The notes below the pieces were generated by a model. That model worked only from the letters and a program-made list of their open reading frames with translations. It did not search any database and was not told the DNA's origin. From Siminovitchia acidinfaciens (GTDB lineage: Bacteria > Bacillota > Bacilli > Bacillales > Bacillaceae_C), in assembly GCF_003605385.1 (NCBI RefSeq), contig NZ_QYTV02000004.1, positions 248,001 through 312,000 of the forward strand: a stretch of DNA of 64,000 bases, written 5' to 3'. Of this stretch, positions 9,021 to 18,570 are shown piece by piece; within the stretch, counting starts at the first letter, position 1; each line of letters starts with the position of its first letter. A program made the translations under genes and the position numbers.

Positions 9021-9842
9021 CTATAGTTTTTTTGTATCAAAGCTTCCAAGCACACGTACATCGTGGCCGTACGTCCGTAAAATGGTGATGGCCTTTTGCA
9101 TACTGACTTCTTGCACGCCCATTTGAGCTTCAATAAAAAAGCGGTAAGTACCGAGCTTTTTCTTTGTCGGGCGTGATTCAATCCAGCTCAAGTTGATATC
9201 GAGCGATGAAAAGACGTTCAGAATGATCGCGAGCAATCCAGGCCTGTCTTCGCCGGGAGTAATGAGCAACATGGATTTGGACGTTTCAGGAACCTCCGGT
9301 TTCTTGTTGGTCACTATCAAGAACCTTGTTGAATTACCCTCGAAGTCCTGGATGTTCCTTTTCGCAATTTCAAGACCAAATGTTTTTGCTGCCAACTCCG
9401 AAGCGATGGCTCCGGCACCTTTATTATTCGCTTTGACGAGTGATTCAGCCGCATTTGCCGTGCTGCTGAAGTGCTTTGTCTTCGCCTGGAGTTTCCTTGT
9501 AAAATCGCGGCATTGGGCGAGAGCTGGTCCAATCGACCAGATTTCCTCGATATCATCGATGTCCGCACCCTCCACTGTCAGCAAATGAAGAGCGATCGGC
9601 AAAATTGCTTCCCCTTCAATCCACACATCATAATTGATCAAGCCATCCGTTGTCATTGTGATTGTACCCTCAATCGCATTTTCAATCGGCACAATTCCCT
9701 TGTCCGCTTCCTGCTCCGCCACGGCCTCAAGCACATCGACGATCCCGTCACACATCATGAGCTCCGTGCCGTTCGGCGGGAAAAACCTTAATGCCGCTTC
9801 CTCTGAAAAAGTGCCCTTTGGCCCTAAGTACGCAACTTTCAA
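9021..9842 (-). CDS. pheA: prephenate dehydratase PheA
   Basis: Converts prephenate to phenylpyruvate in phenylalanine synthesis. The catalytic domain has YLGPKGTFSEEAA at the start, IVPIENAIEGTITMTTDGL near residue 55, and the TRF-type motif NSTRFLIVTNKK near residue 170. A C-terminal ACT domain (residues about 190-273) contains PGLLAIILNVFSSLDINLSW and ESRPTKKKLGTY, the regulatory Phe-binding region. Length (273) is normal for the stand-alone enzyme. The start is a TTG at 9842 behind AAGGGG. The upstream gap to ppaC contains a 21-bp tandem repeat. Confidence 0.95.
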   Translation of the reverse strand: MKVAYLGPKGTFSEEAALRFFPPNGTELMMCDGIVDVLEAVAEQEADKGIVPIENAIEGTITMTTDGLINYDVWIEGEAILPIALHLLTVEGADIDDIEEIWSIGPALAQCRDFTRKLQAKTKHFSSTANAAESLVKANNKGAGAIASELAAKTFGLEIAKRNIQDFEGNSTRFLIVTNKKPEVPETSKSMLLITPGEDRPGLLAIILNVFSSLDINLSWIESRPTKKKLGTYRFFIEAQMGVQEVSMQKAITILRTYGHDVRVLGSFDTKKL

Positions 9843-9908
9843 AATAATTTACCCCTTTTAGTTGAAAAATTAGCTGAAATAAGCCCAATTAATTGGCTCA
9901 CTCCATTA

Positions 9909-10020
9909 ATTGCACGGATTCGATACATGATTGCACGTATCCGGCGGTTAATTGCACGAATTGGCACCGTGATTGCACGAGTTACGCCCATAATTGCACG
10001 AAATCAGCCACCATTGCACG
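9909..10020. repeat. 21-bp tandem repeat with ATTGCACG core
   Basis: ATTGCACG starts at 9909, 9930, 9951, 9972, 9993 and 10013, a spacing of 21 bases (20 for the last). Only the core and the period are conserved; the intervening 12-13 bases vary. It lies between pheA and the 3' end of ppaC. Six equally spaced 8-mers fit a phased protein-binding array on one face of the helix. Confidence 0.8.
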
Positions 10021-10062
10021 AATCACCATTTATGCAGTCCTTACGGATTGAATTTCCCATTC

Positions 10063-10089
10063 GAAAAAAATTCCGGCATACAGCCGGAA
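10063..10089 (-). terminator. terminator of ppaC
   Basis: On the minus strand TTCCGGC-tgta-GCCGGAA followed by seven T residues, about 50 bases after the ppaC stop. Confidence 0.85.
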
Positions 10090-10111
10090 CTTCTTTCGAC
10101 AAATTTCGGGA

Positions 10112-10135
10112 AATTTCGGGGAGTGACAGGCACCC
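10112..10135 (-). repeat. copy 1 of a short motif found just after stop codons
   Basis: On the minus strand TGTCACTCCCCGAAATTTC follows the ppaC stop within a few bases. Related copies follow the stops of the genes at 13635 and 38925. Confidence 0.5.
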
Positions 10136-11065
10136 CTATTTGCTTAATGCTTCTGTCAAAGATGGGACGATCTGTTTTTTGCGAGAGACGACACCTTTTA
10201 ATACACATTGGTTTTTATCCAATGAGACGTTGAAGGCCTGCTCGACGCTTTCCGCCGCTTTACCGTGCGCAATCGCCGTTGAGTCGTTCGTTAAAATGTC
10301 TGTTACTACGAATAGGAAAAGGTCCAATCCGCGTTCTTCGACCGCACGCTCGAGAGCTTCTTCGATTTCAGCTTTGCGGGAAAGGATGTCTTCGACGCCG
10401 ATGGCGTTCACCTGCGCAATTTCCACTTTGGCCTGTCCCATTTGGAATGGTTTTGCATCCAAAGACAATAACTCTTCCGCAGTTTTACCGCTCACGTCCG
10501 CTCCGGCTTTGAGCATGTTCATTCCATATTCTTCCGGATCCACGCCTGCAATTTCCGCAAGCTCGCGTGCTGCTTGGACATCGCGCTCCGTGCATGTTGG
10601 AGATTTGAAAAGAAGCGAGTCGGAAATGATCGCGGACAGTGCAAGTCCTGCGATGTCTTTATCAATTTCAATGCCGTTTTCTTCGTACATTTTTTTCAAA
10701 ATCGTAGCCGTACATCCGACAGGCTCTACACGGAAATAAAGTGGTTCGCTTGTTTCGAAGTTGGCAACGCGGTGATGGTCGATAACCTCAACAATTTGGA
10801 CTTTTTCAATATCATCCGCACTTTGCTGGCGTTCGTTGTGGTCAACAAGGATGACCTTGCTCACTTCATTCGATACGGTGCTCACTTCACGCGGAGCTTC
10901 CGTGTTGAAAGTTTTTAGCGCGTATTCAGTTTCACCGTTAACCGCACCGAGACGGACTGGTTCAACGTTTTCTCCCAATTTAGTTTTTAGGTCAGCGTAG
11001 ACAAGCGCCGAACAAATAGAATCTGTATCTGGATTTTTATGACCGAAAATGAGAATTTTTTCCAT
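10136..11065 (-). CDS. ppaC: manganese-dependent inorganic pyrophosphatase (family II)
   Basis: Hydrolyses pyrophosphate to phosphate and so drives biosynthetic reactions. It is a DHH-family enzyme with the metal-binding series [11 protein letters not shown] (residues 7-17), VDHNE near residue 75 and VIDHHR near residue 96, and a C-terminal substrate-binding region containing SRKKQIVP near the end. At 309 residues it has the normal length. AAGGAG lies 8 bases before the ATG. Single-gene unit with a clear terminator. Confidence 0.95.
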   Translation of the reverse strand: MEKILIFGHKNPDTDSICSALVYADLKTKLGENVEPVRLGAVNGETEYALKTFNTEAPREVSTVSNEVSKVILVDHNERQQSADDIEKVQIVEVIDHHRVANFETSEPLYFRVEPVGCTATILKKMYEENGIEIDKDIAGLALSAIISDSLLFKSPTCTERDVQAARELAEIAGVDPEEYGMNMLKAGADVSGKTAEELLSLDAKPFQMGQAKVEIAQVNAIGVEDILSRKAEIEEALERAVEERGLDLFLFVVTDILTNDSTAIAHGKAAESVEQAFNVSLDKNQCVLKGVVSRKKQIVPSLTEALSK

Positions 11066-11163
11066 GACTCTACTCCTTGTTTTCAGATGATTTTATATGA
11101 TAACTATTTTAACATATCGAGTTATCTTAGTGTTAAAATGACAAGGTGAGGGGGCATTTACAT

Positions 11164-13158
11164 ATGAAAAAAATAATCGGAATGTTGTTTTTGCTGCTCA
11201 TTGCTGCGATGGTCACTGGCTGCAATAAGGAACCGAAGCCCGAAGAGCGTTTTACCGCTTATGTAAAAGAGTGGAACGAACATAACTTTGACAAGATGTA
11301 TGATTATCTATCCGAAGAGGCACAGGGTAAGGTTTCAAAGGAAGATTTTACTGATAGATACGAAAAAATCTACAAGGATCTCGAGATCAAGAATTTAAAA
11401 GTTGATTTTAAAGCGCCTGAGGAAGTGGAGGAAAAAGACGGCGCGGTGGAATTCCCTTTTCATGTAAAAATGGACAGCTTTGCGGGCGAAATCGCATTTG
11501 ATCATACCGCTGTTTTGACAAAAGAAGAACGGGATGATGCCCAAAATTGGTTTGTGAATTGGGACACGACGTTTATTTTTCCACAGCTTGAAGAAGGCGA
11601 TAAAATCAGTCTTCCGACAACTCCTGCCAAACGCGGAGATATCGTCGATAAAAATGGGACGGGACTTGCCGTGACGGGGAAAGTCTCCGAAATCGGAATC
11701 ATACCCAGCGAAATGGGCGATGACGAGGAGAAAGTCATTAAGCAGGTTTCTGACGTGCTCGGATTGAGCAAGGAAAAAATTAAAAAAGAGCTGTCAGCTA
11801 GTTGGGTTCAGCCGGAACATTTTGTACCGATTAAGAAGATTCCGGGAGATGCCAATGATTTATTGGAAAAAGTGACAGCGATTCCTGGCGTCAACAACCG
11901 CACGGTTGAAGCAAGGGTTTATCCGCTCGGCGAAGCGGCTGCACATTTGATCGGCTACGTCGGCCCGATTACTGCTGAGGAACTCGAAGAAGCTGGCGGA
12001 GGCTACCAAAGCTCGGATGTAATCGGCAAAAGAGGTTTGGAGCAAGTTTTTGAAGAGAAGCTAAAAGGCGAGAACGGGGTAAAAATCGTCATAAATAAAG
12101 AAGATGGCACAGAAGAAGTGTTAGCTGAGAGAGAGGTCAAGGACGGGGAAGACGTCCAATTGACAATTGACGCTGGCGTTCAAGCTGAAATTTTTAACGA
12201 ATTAAAAGGCGAAGCGGGCGCAGCAACGGCGCTGAATCCTGTAACCGGCGAAACGCTCGCATTAGTGAGCAGCCCAAGCTTCGATCCGAATATATTATCA
12301 TTGGGCGCGACAGCGAAAGATTGGGAGAAGCTTGATAAGAACAAGAAAGACCCGCTTGCCACCCGATTCAAAAATGGCTACGCGCCGGGATCAGTGTTAA
12401 AGCCGATCACATCGGCGATTGCACTGGAAGCGGGCGCGGTCGATTGGAAGAAAACGTACGATATTAAGGGATTGTCCTGGCAGAAAGATGCATCTTGGGG
12501 CGGCTACTCCGTGACAAGGGTTTCCGACACGAACGGGCCGGTTGATTTGGAAAAAGCGCTCGTGCTCTCGGACAATATTTTCTTTGCAAGGGCAGCCCTG
12601 GACCTCAGACAAGATAAGTTTATCGCTGGACTGAAGACCTTCGGATTCGAAGAGGATATTCCTGACTATGCTTTCCCGCTAGATAAATCCACAATCGGGA
12701 ATATCGATTCTGACATTGCTTTGGCAGACTCAGCTTACGGGCAGGGGCAAATCGAAATGAACATCGTACACTTGGCAACAACGTACACGCCACTTATCAA
12801 TAAAGGAAATATGATTCAGCCTGTTTTGGTAAAAGGTGTTGCGGATAGTGCCGTTTGGAAAGAAGGCATTATGAGTGAAAAAACGGCTGCTGATATACAA
12901 AACGCTTTGGTGAAGGTGGTCGAGGATCCGAAAGGAACCGCGCGAGGCGCCCGAATTTCTGGCAAGCGCCTTGCCGGAAAAACTGGTACAGCTGAACTGA
13001 AGGCGAAACAAGGTGAAAAAGGAAAAGAGAATGGCTTTTTCGTCGCTTATGATACCGAAAAACCGGATATGCTTGTAGCCATGTTGATTGAAGACGTGCA
13101 GGGCCGCGGCGGATCAGCGCCTGCGGTAGATCGAGTAAAAAAAGTGTTTGAGAAATAA
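11164..13158 (+). CDS. pbpC: penicillin-binding protein, PBP3/MecA-type lipoprotein transpeptidase
   Basis: Membrane-anchored D,D-transpeptidase that cross-links peptidoglycan outside the membrane. A lipoprotein signal ends at LIAAMVTGC. An NTF2-like MecA N-terminal domain (residues about 25-140) is followed by a PBP dimer domain and the transpeptidase domain with the three active-site motifs: SVLK in GYAPGSVLKPITS, SDN in LSDNIFFARAAL, and KTG in LAGKTGTAEL. Domain order and length match B. subtilis PbpC (PBP3), a low-affinity class B PBP. I chose the ATG at 11164; a GTG at 11146 would overlap the AAGGTGAGGGGG ribosome site. It ends with a strong terminator. Confidence 0.92.
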   Translation: MKKIIGMLFLLLIAAMVTGCNKEPKPEERFTAYVKEWNEHNFDKMYDYLSEEAQGKVSKEDFTDRYEKIYKDLEIKNLKVDFKAPEEVEEKDGAVEFPFHVKMDSFAGEIAFDHTAVLTKEERDDAQNWFVNWDTTFIFPQLEEGDKISLPTTPAKRGDIVDKNGTGLAVTGKVSEIGIIPSEMGDDEEKVIKQVSDVLGLSKEKIKKELSASWVQPEHFVPIKKIPGDANDLLEKVTAIPGVNNRTVEARVYPLGEAAAHLIGYVGPITAEELEEAGGGYQSSDVIGKRGLEQVFEEKLKGENGVKIVINKEDGTEEVLAEREVKDGEDVQLTIDAGVQAEIFNELKGEAGAATALNPVTGETLALVSSPSFDPNILSLGATAKDWEKLDKNKKDPLATRFKNGYAPGSVLKPITSAIALEAGAVDWKKTYDIKGLSWQKDASWGGYSVTRVSDTNGPVDLEKALVLSDNIFFARAALDLRQDKFIAGLKTFGFEEDIPDYAFPLDKSTIGNIDSDIALADSAYGQGQIEMNIVHLATTYTPLINKGNMIQPVLVKGVADSAVWKEGIMSEKTAADIQNALVKVVEDPKGTARGARISGKRLAGKTGTAELKAKQGEKGKENGFFVAYDTEKPDMLVAMLIEDVQGRGGSAPAVDRVKKVFEK

Positions 13159-13200
13159 AGATGTGGTGTGTCCCGGCGCGAATGCCGTAAATAAAATAGA

Positions 13201-13230
13201 AAGGCAGCTCTTTTTAAGGGCTGCCTTTTT
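13201..13230 (+). terminator. terminator of pbpC
   Basis: GGCAGC and GCTGCC form the stem, with a TTTTT tail, about 45 bases after the pbpC stop. Confidence 0.85.
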
Positions 13231-13351
13231 GTGTGGTGTGCGGCAGCGAGTTCGAGTAGGAGAGAGTTCTGGCGGTCTACTTTTTTTGATGCGAGAGGCT
13301 GAGTTGTGCGCCTTGATTGATGAATCTACTTCTTAGCGAAACCCAACTCTT

Positions 13352-13532
13352 TTGGAAATAATGTCATCTTGCGGAAATAACATCCATATTCGTCGGATTT
13401 TCGAAATACTGGCCGAGATTCCAAAATACTATCCGACTTTCTGAAATACTAACCGGAATTCCAAAATACTATCCGATTTTCTGAAATACTGTTCGGTTTT
13501 CTGAAATACTGTCCAGAATTAAAAATACTATC
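13352..13532. repeat. 20-bp tandem repeat, AAATACT family
   Basis: The heptamer AAATACT ends at 13410, 13430, 13450, 13470, 13490 and 13510, an exact 20-base period; one further copy ends at 13529, and weaker GAAATAA copies precede it. The intervening bases alternate between forms of ATCCGATTTTCTG and CCGGAATTCC. It lies in the convergent gap between pbpC and the SAM-hydrolase-like gene. The same family, inverted, occurs at 48.5-48.7 kb. Confidence 0.8.
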
Positions 13533-13554
13533 ACTTTTAAGCCTTCCAAATCAA

Positions 13555-13578
13555 AACCGGACGCTCCAACGTCCGGTT
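13555..13578 (-). terminator. terminator of the SAM hydroxide adenosyltransferase gene
   Basis: AACCGGACG-ctccaa-CGTCCGGTT, a perfect 9-bp stem, with a TTTTGATTT tail on the minus strand. Confidence 0.75.
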
Positions 13579-13605
13579 CATCTTTTTCCTATTATGTTTT
13601 AGGGA

Positions 13606-13626
13606 AACTTCGGGGAGTGACAGTGG
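13606..13626 (-). repeat. copy 2 of the short post-stop motif
   Basis: On the minus strand CTGTCACTCCCCGAAGTTTC lies just after the stop of the gene ending at 13635. It matches the motif after ppaC. Confidence 0.5.
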
Positions 13627-13634
13627 TCGCCCAC

Positions 13635-14474
13635 CTATGTTTTTTTGATAAAGACTTTCCAGTCGACTCCCGTGCTGATTTTGTATTTTTTCGCGAAGGA
13701 TTGCTGGTTGATGGCGACCGCAACGTTGTCGAGTGAGTTGATGTAGATCAACGATTCGCCTTTTTCGGTAGCTGCGAAGGAACGACCGTAAATCATTTCG
13801 CGCTCGAACACGATAGCGGATTCGTGTTCGATGGTGACTTTTACTAAATCGCCATACTGGACCTGCAAATCTACCAGCTGCGAACGGCTAATGTTTGTCC
13901 AGATATTCCCGTAGCGCACATCGAGCACGTCAATAATTCCGTACAACACTTCACTTTCCATGTAAGCATCCATAGATGGCAGCATGACGAGCTGTTCGAG
14001 ATCGAGCTTTGACCCAACCTGTTCAAAACTTATTACTCCTGCAGCCAGCCGCGCACCTGTATAGGCGTAAATGTCGCGGCCATGGAACGTGTGGGATGCG
14101 CCCGAATTCGGAAGTCTGTTGATCGTCTCATCAATCATCCTCATTTCGGCAACCCCGATATCTTTATTAACATGTGTTAGCGTCCCGTTATCCGGAGTCA
14201 CGATGTAATGATTAGAATGAGTACGCGCGACGACGCTGCGTCGATCGGTACCCACTCCCGGGTCGACGACTGATACAAATACTGAGTTCTCCGGCCAATA
14301 AGCAATAGTCTGGAGAAGCCGATAAGAGCCTTCCCAAATGTCGAATGGGGGAATTTCATGTGTAAGATTATAAATTTTCAGATCCAAATCCACGCAATTC
14401 GCGACTCCGTACATGGCACTGACCGCCCCATCACCCAAGCCAAAATCCGATTGTAGTATTAAAGGGTTGCCCAC
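13635..14474 (-). CDS. S-adenosyl-L-methionine hydroxide adenosyltransferase family protein
   Basis: The family (formerly DUF62) hydrolyses SAM to adenosine and methionine using a hydroxide; it is related to fluorinases but lacks the halogen role. Family landmarks are LQSDFGLGDGAVSAMYG at the N terminus, VDPGVGTDRR near residue 90, VTPDNGTLTH near residue 112 and FHGRDIYAY near residue 151. The 279-residue length is normal. The start is GTG at 14474 behind AGAGGAAG. Divergent from the secreted phosphodiesterase gene; no functional link to it is evident. Confidence 0.9.
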   Translation of the reverse strand: MGNPLILQSDFGLGDGAVSAMYGVANCVDLDLKIYNLTHEIPPFDIWEGSYRLLQTIAYWPENSVFVSVVDPGVGTDRRSVVARTHSNHYIVTPDNGTLTHVNKDIGVAEMRMIDETINRLPNSGASHTFHGRDIYAYTGARLAAGVISFEQVGSKLDLEQLVMLPSMDAYMESEVLYGIIDVLDVRYGNIWTNISRSQLVDLQVQYGDLVKVTIEHESAIVFEREMIYGRSFAATEKGESLIYINSLDNVAVAINQQSFAKKYKISTGVDWKVFIKKT

Positions 14475-14639
14475 CGTCTTCTTCCTCTCTTATATGAAAT
14501 TTCTTAAAATTGCCATTGGAAAAAAATTGCTTCGAATAATACGATATCTTAATACACGCAACCCCCTTTGTCAAAGTTTTACCTGAAGCCCGGGAGGGAA
14601 TAACACCATAGAATAGCAACCGAGAGACAGGTGACTTAA

Positions 14640-16508
14640 ATGAGAAAATGGACGCTGGCATTGTTTATTTGTTGTATGATGGCTTTCCCTTCACTTGCAT
14701 CAGCCGAAACCCAGGTGGTCATTTCCTTTGACGGCATGCGGCATGATTTTTTAGAGGGTCTTATGAAAAAGGGAGACATGCCCCATTTTAAAAAAGTTGC
14801 GGAAAAAGGAATGTATGCCGAAAATATACAGACGATCTATCCCTCTTTGACTTCCGCTTCCCACGCAGCAATTGCGACCGGGGCTCCCCCTTCCGAGACA
14901 GGTATGGTCAGCAACGAAATCCATATGCCGGATAAAAAATTGTTAAATCGGGATGACGCTTTCTTTTCACCGCTTGATGCTGAGCCCATCTGGTCGAAAG
15001 CTCGTGAAGACGGAAAAACGACTGCCACCGTTCTTTTCCCAGGCTCGAATCCTAAATACGGCAACCAAGCGGATTACGCGGTCTATTATGGAAAAACATG
15101 GACGGAAAGCGCTCTTGTTCCGCTTGAATTCAAAGGAAAAAAAGCGAAGTTTCCTTTATTCAAGAATCGTAACGTTTATATTCGGGCTACGGATTCCAAC
15201 ACGTTTTACTATTCATTCGACCCCGCGATGAAGGATGCTGTGAAGGCTGGATTGAATGAATGGGGTTCTCTTTCCTATCAAACTAAGAGCGGAGACCTGG
15301 TGGGTTTTTCGTTTAAACTAAAATCTTCGAAGCCAGATTTGTCCGATGCCAGGTTATATCGGACAGCTGTCACATCCGCCAATATTGCCGGGCCTTCCGG
15401 TTTTAAAAAAGATATCAATGAGAAGTTCGGATTTTTCCCGATGCAGGACGATGATACGGCACTTGCTAAACAGTGGATCACACGCAAGGAATACGAAGAA
15501 ATCAGCGAGCGGTTCGCCCAATGGACGACAGATGTATCGTTATACATTAAAGAAAAGTACAAGCCGGACCTGTTATTTTTTTACTATCCGCAAGTCGACC
15601 ATGAATCACATAAATATTTACTTGTGGATCCGAGGCAGCCCGGATTTTCAGAGGAACGGGCCGAGCAGTATATGGGATATATCCGCTGGTCGTATCGGCT
15701 GGTCGACGACATGCTCGGACAGGTTCTTCCTCAGTTGAAGGCGAAAGACCGGCTTTTCCTAGTTTCCGACCATGGCATGGAGCCGGTGCATTCAAAGCTT
15801 TCCCCTAATGAAGAGCTGGAGAAGGCAGGTCTGCTAGTCCTTGATGAGGACGGAAAAGTGAACTTAAAAAAATCAAAAGCCTTTGCTGTTGCCAGTGGCT
15901 CCATCGCGCATGTGTATATTAATTTACGTGGGCGTGAAAAAGGCGGAATTGTCGACGAAGATGAATATGACACGCTGCGGCGAGACATATTGAAGATTTT
16001 TGAAAGGGCGGAAGTTGAAAAAAAGCACTTCCCCCGCCAAGATTATGTATATTACGGTTTCGCCAGTTGGTGGCACAACCTCGTTCACCAGGGTGATATT
16101 GCCGATGCAGTTGATTCTGTAAGAGAGGCTATCAGCCTGGCGAGCGAAGAAAAAGTCAGGCCGTATGATGATGTACTCATGACCGGAAGCGGCCGAACGC
16201 CTGAAGTCAATCACGAAAACGCAGGAGACATCCTTTTAGTGGCAAAAAGAGGATACTACATGGCGCAGGGAGACGGAAATGAAGTCATGGAGCCAGACGA
16301 CCTTGGTAACCATGGCGGCGACCCTTCGAGACCAGAATTGTTTCCGATTCTTGTGGCGGCCGGCAACGGGATTCCTGCTGGTGTCATCGATTCTCCGATT
16401 TCCACCATGGATATTGCTCCCACTTTATATGAATTAATCGGCGTCGAGCAGCCTGATTTTGTCGAGGGGAAACCGATTCGGGAGCTCGTGGGTGAAAAAA
16501 TCCCTTAG
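14640..16508 (+). CDS. secreted alkaline phosphatase-superfamily phosphodiesterase
   Basis: An extracellular metal-dependent phosphodiesterase or nucleotide pyrophosphatase of the ENPP-like type. A signal peptide covers residues 1-22 (cleavage near SLASA-ET). Metal and nucleophile motifs are visible: ISFDGMRHDF near residue 29, the TxPSLTSASHA nucleophile region near residue 64, DHESHKY near residue 320, VSDHGMEPVH near residue 377, and NHGGDPSR near residue 558. AGGTGA precedes the ATG. Substrate is not predictable. The gene is divergent from the SAM-hydrolase-like gene and ends at a long palindromic terminator. Confidence 0.85.
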   Translation: MRKWTLALFICCMMAFPSLASAETQVVISFDGMRHDFLEGLMKKGDMPHFKKVAEKGMYAENIQTIYPSLTSASHAAIATGAPPSETGMVSNEIHMPDKKLLNRDDAFFSPLDAEPIWSKAREDGKTTATVLFPGSNPKYGNQADYAVYYGKTWTESALVPLEFKGKKAKFPLFKNRNVYIRATDSNTFYYSFDPAMKDAVKAGLNEWGSLSYQTKSGDLVGFSFKLKSSKPDLSDARLYRTAVTSANIAGPSGFKKDINEKFGFFPMQDDDTALAKQWITRKEYEEISERFAQWTTDVSLYIKEKYKPDLLFFYYPQVDHESHKYLLVDPRQPGFSEERAEQYMGYIRWSYRLVDDMLGQVLPQLKAKDRLFLVSDHGMEPVHSKLSPNEELEKAGLLVLDEDGKVNLKKSKAFAVASGSIAHVYINLRGREKGGIVDEDEYDTLRRDILKIFERAEVEKKHFPRQDYVYYGFASWWHNLVHQGDIADAVDSVREAISLASEEKVRPYDDVLMTGSGRTPEVNHENAGDILLVAKRGYYMAQGDGNEVMEPDDLGNHGGDPSRPELFPILVAAGNGIPAGVIDSPISTMDIAPTLYELIGVEQPDFVEGKPIRELVGEKIP

Positions 16509-16567
16509 CATCGGGCTTTGAGGATGAATATATTTTATTGAAACGCTCAATCACTTCATCTAAACAT

Positions 16568-16610
16568 AAAAATGGCCATTAAGCAGGCACCTGCTTAATG
16601 GCCATTTTTT
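16568..16610. terminator. bidirectional terminator after the phosphodiesterase gene
   Basis: A perfect 17-bp stem (AATGGCCATTAAGCAGG and its complement) with a 2-base centre and T/A runs on both sides. Confidence 0.85.
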
Positions 16611-16670
16611 ATCTGCCGCTGTTTGTGAATACCCTGTTCACAGATAAAAAGGTACAAATGCGGCAGCGCC

Positions 16671-16781
16671 TTAACTTCTAGTTCCGCGTGCGTTGGATTT
16701 GCCCTTCTTTTCTTTCTGTTCATCTGGCCGCTTGTCGTTACCATTTCTTGGTTCCCTGTGTACTTTTGAATCTTTCACCAT
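16671..16781 (-). CDS. small highly charged protein, 36 residues
   Basis: The reading frame begins MVKDSKVHREPRNGN and ends NARGTRS. GGAGGG lies 5 bases before the ATG, a strong ribosome site. It is rich in Lys, Arg, Glu and Asn and has no hydrophobic segment, resembling the many tiny hydrophilic proteins of spore formers. I do not recognise a family and propose no function. It has its own downstream terminator (shared, 16568-16610). Confidence 0.55.
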   Translation of the reverse strand: MVKDSKVHREPRNGNDKRPDEQKEKKGKSNARGTRS

Positions 16782-16979
16782 GTTAATCCCTCCAATAAAG
16801 GTTTTGCTGCAAATGAACGCAGCAGCCAGTACTATCATGACCTTAATATGTTCAAATATTCACAAACCCATATGGTTTAGGAGTATTGAAAATCTACCGG
16901 GGGGAGATTTTTTGGCGGACTCCTGTGAAAGATTGAGAATGACACAGGAGTTCTTGTTCCGTTTCTCGTGTTCCTCATT

Positions 16980-17450
16980 TCAGGACACAGCCCGTTTACC
17001 CTTGTTCAGTGCATCACAAAAAACCGCAGCCAATTCCTCACATCTTTTCGTATCTTCAGCATCGGGATCCAGCTCCACTTTTACACGTTCGCCCACGAGC
17101 ACTGCCCCTATCTCCGTGAATCGTTCCGCCATTGAATCGACCGCCTTCCCGAACTCCGGATAAAAGCTGTCCCCTGAGCCAAATACCGAAACGATCTTTC
17201 CGTCCAAATCAACATCCAGCAACTCTTCGTAAAAGTCTTCTACTTCCCAAGGAAGATCACCGTCGTCATATGTGTATGTGCCGAACATAATTCCATCATA
17301 TTCAAGCAATTCCTCCGCCCGGATGTCATCCGCGTCAAAGCCTTTCCTTGTAACCGTCATCGCCTTATCCACTAGGCATTTTTCGATAATGCTCGTAATC
17401 TCTTCAGTGTTTCCCGTCATACTCGCGTAGAGTAAAAGTACACGACCCAT
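16980..17450 (-). CDS. flavodoxin
   Basis: A small FMN electron carrier of the cytoplasm. The phosphate loop SMTGNTEEI is at residues 10-18, and FGTYTYDDGDLPWE and VFGSGDSFYPEFGKAVD are the two isoalloxazine-contacting loops. 156 residues from the ATG at 17450, chosen for GGAGTGG just before it; a 20-residue longer reading lacks support. It resembles YkuN/YkuP types. It is a single gene; its partner could be either of the two ferredoxin reductases in this window or another flavoprotein. Confidence 0.9.
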   Translation of the reverse strand: MGRVLLLYASMTGNTEEITSIIEKCLVDKAMTVTRKGFDADDIRAEELLEYDGIMFGTYTYDDGDLPWEVEDFYEELLDVDLDGKIVSVFGSGDSFYPEFGKAVDSMAERFTEIGAVLVGERVKVELDPDAEDTKRCEELAAVFCDALNKGKRAVS

Positions 17451-18145
17451 GGTACCCACTCCATTCCTGTTCTTCTTTCTTCCATCATAATGGCAACAGA
17501 CATGTCCCATCCTTGATGTGCGTCAATGTTTAGAAAAATGACCCGATTACCCATGTTGCTGCCTCCCAATTCAAGGGCTTTTCACCCAAATAAAATCCCC
17601 GTTGGGTATTTTTGCAATACTGTATATCTTTTAGTTTCATTCTTTCAATAACCTTATTTTTTTAGCAAAAAAGGAATTCAGAAAACATTAATTCAAATTA
17701 TACAGACGGCCCCGTTATACCGCATTATTGATTTCCGCTTCAAGTGGCTGGGCAACATAGCTTTTCCGGACCGGCGATAATGCCTTACTTTTGGATGCAA
17801 ACGGTTTTCGTGACAGCTAATCCTGTTGCTTGGGACAATTATTAAATACTTAAATTGTGCATATTGCTATGCTAGGCTCCTAAAGACAGGAATTCCTATT
17901 GCACTTATCGATTGGCAGGCTTCGCTTCTGATGTGCACCGAAGGAAAGGTTGTGGGAGAAGTTATACCACATAGGAGGAATTCTTTCGAGGTATACATGC
18001 CGCACTATCCAGCTATGAAGCACCTTGGAACCACAGGATGTGACGCAAGAGACAGGGGTTGTCCAGGGATCTTCATGCTGGAGAGGGCCGGCGAATTTAC
18101 CTTTGCAAGCTCCTCTGCGCGATCCTAGAAGGGCGAGCGGAGCTG
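17451..18145. other. intergenic region upstream of flavodoxin
   Basis: About 700 bases with no convincing gene. A 100-codon frame at 17826-18128 has no ribosome site and no family look. Nothing recognisable was seen before the 52-bp repeats begin. Confidence 0.4.
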
Positions 18146-18440
18146 ATGCGTTGATAGTGACCGAGGAAGCAGGTAAATTCAGATTTAGGGCACCATGACT
18201 GCTTCATAGTGACCATATAGGCGAAATTGAGGACAGAACGGGCACCATGGAGCGTTCATAGTGACCGAGGAAGCAGATAAATCCAGATTTGGGGCACCAT
18301 GACTACTTAATAGTGACCACCTAGGAGAAAATACGGACAGCACAGGCACCATGGAGCGTTCATAGTGACCGAGGAAGCAGATAAATTTAGATTTGGGGTA
18401 CCATAACTGCTTCATAGTGACCACCTAGGAAAAAAATGCG
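18146..18440. repeat. 52-bp hairpin repeat array, locus 1 (six units)
   Basis: AGTGACC begins at 18156, 18208, 18260, 18312, 18364 and 18416, exactly 52 bases apart. Alternate units are most alike, giving a 104-base higher-order period. Each unit contains an imperfect dyad of about 26 bases (GGCACCATGA...TCATAGTGACC) and a 26-base spacer. It lies just beyond the 3' end of hxlB. Confidence 0.85.
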
Positions 18441-18507
18441 GACCGCACGGGCGCTGTTCTTCCCTTTAACTGAGAGTAATTTAAGTCACGGAATTTCCGG
18501 CCACGGA

Positions 18508-18546
18508 CATAAAAAAAGGGCGCAAAGAGCCTGGCTCTCCGCGCCT
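18508..18546 (-). terminator. terminator of hxlAB
   Basis: On the minus strand GGCGCGGAGAGCC pairs with GGCTCTTTGCGCC, followed by seven T residues, about 25 bases after the hxlB stop. Confidence 0.85.
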
Positions 18547-18570
18547 TAAACTGAAGGTAAGATATTCTAA

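Noticed and set aside
9927-10739. 270-codon plus-strand frame opposite ppaC
   Set aside because: Antisense shadow of ppaC and of the 21-bp repeat; Ser/Ala-rich nonsense composition.
17826-18128. 100-codon plus-strand frame
   Set aside because: No ribosome site, no family resemblance, and it ends where the repeat array starts.
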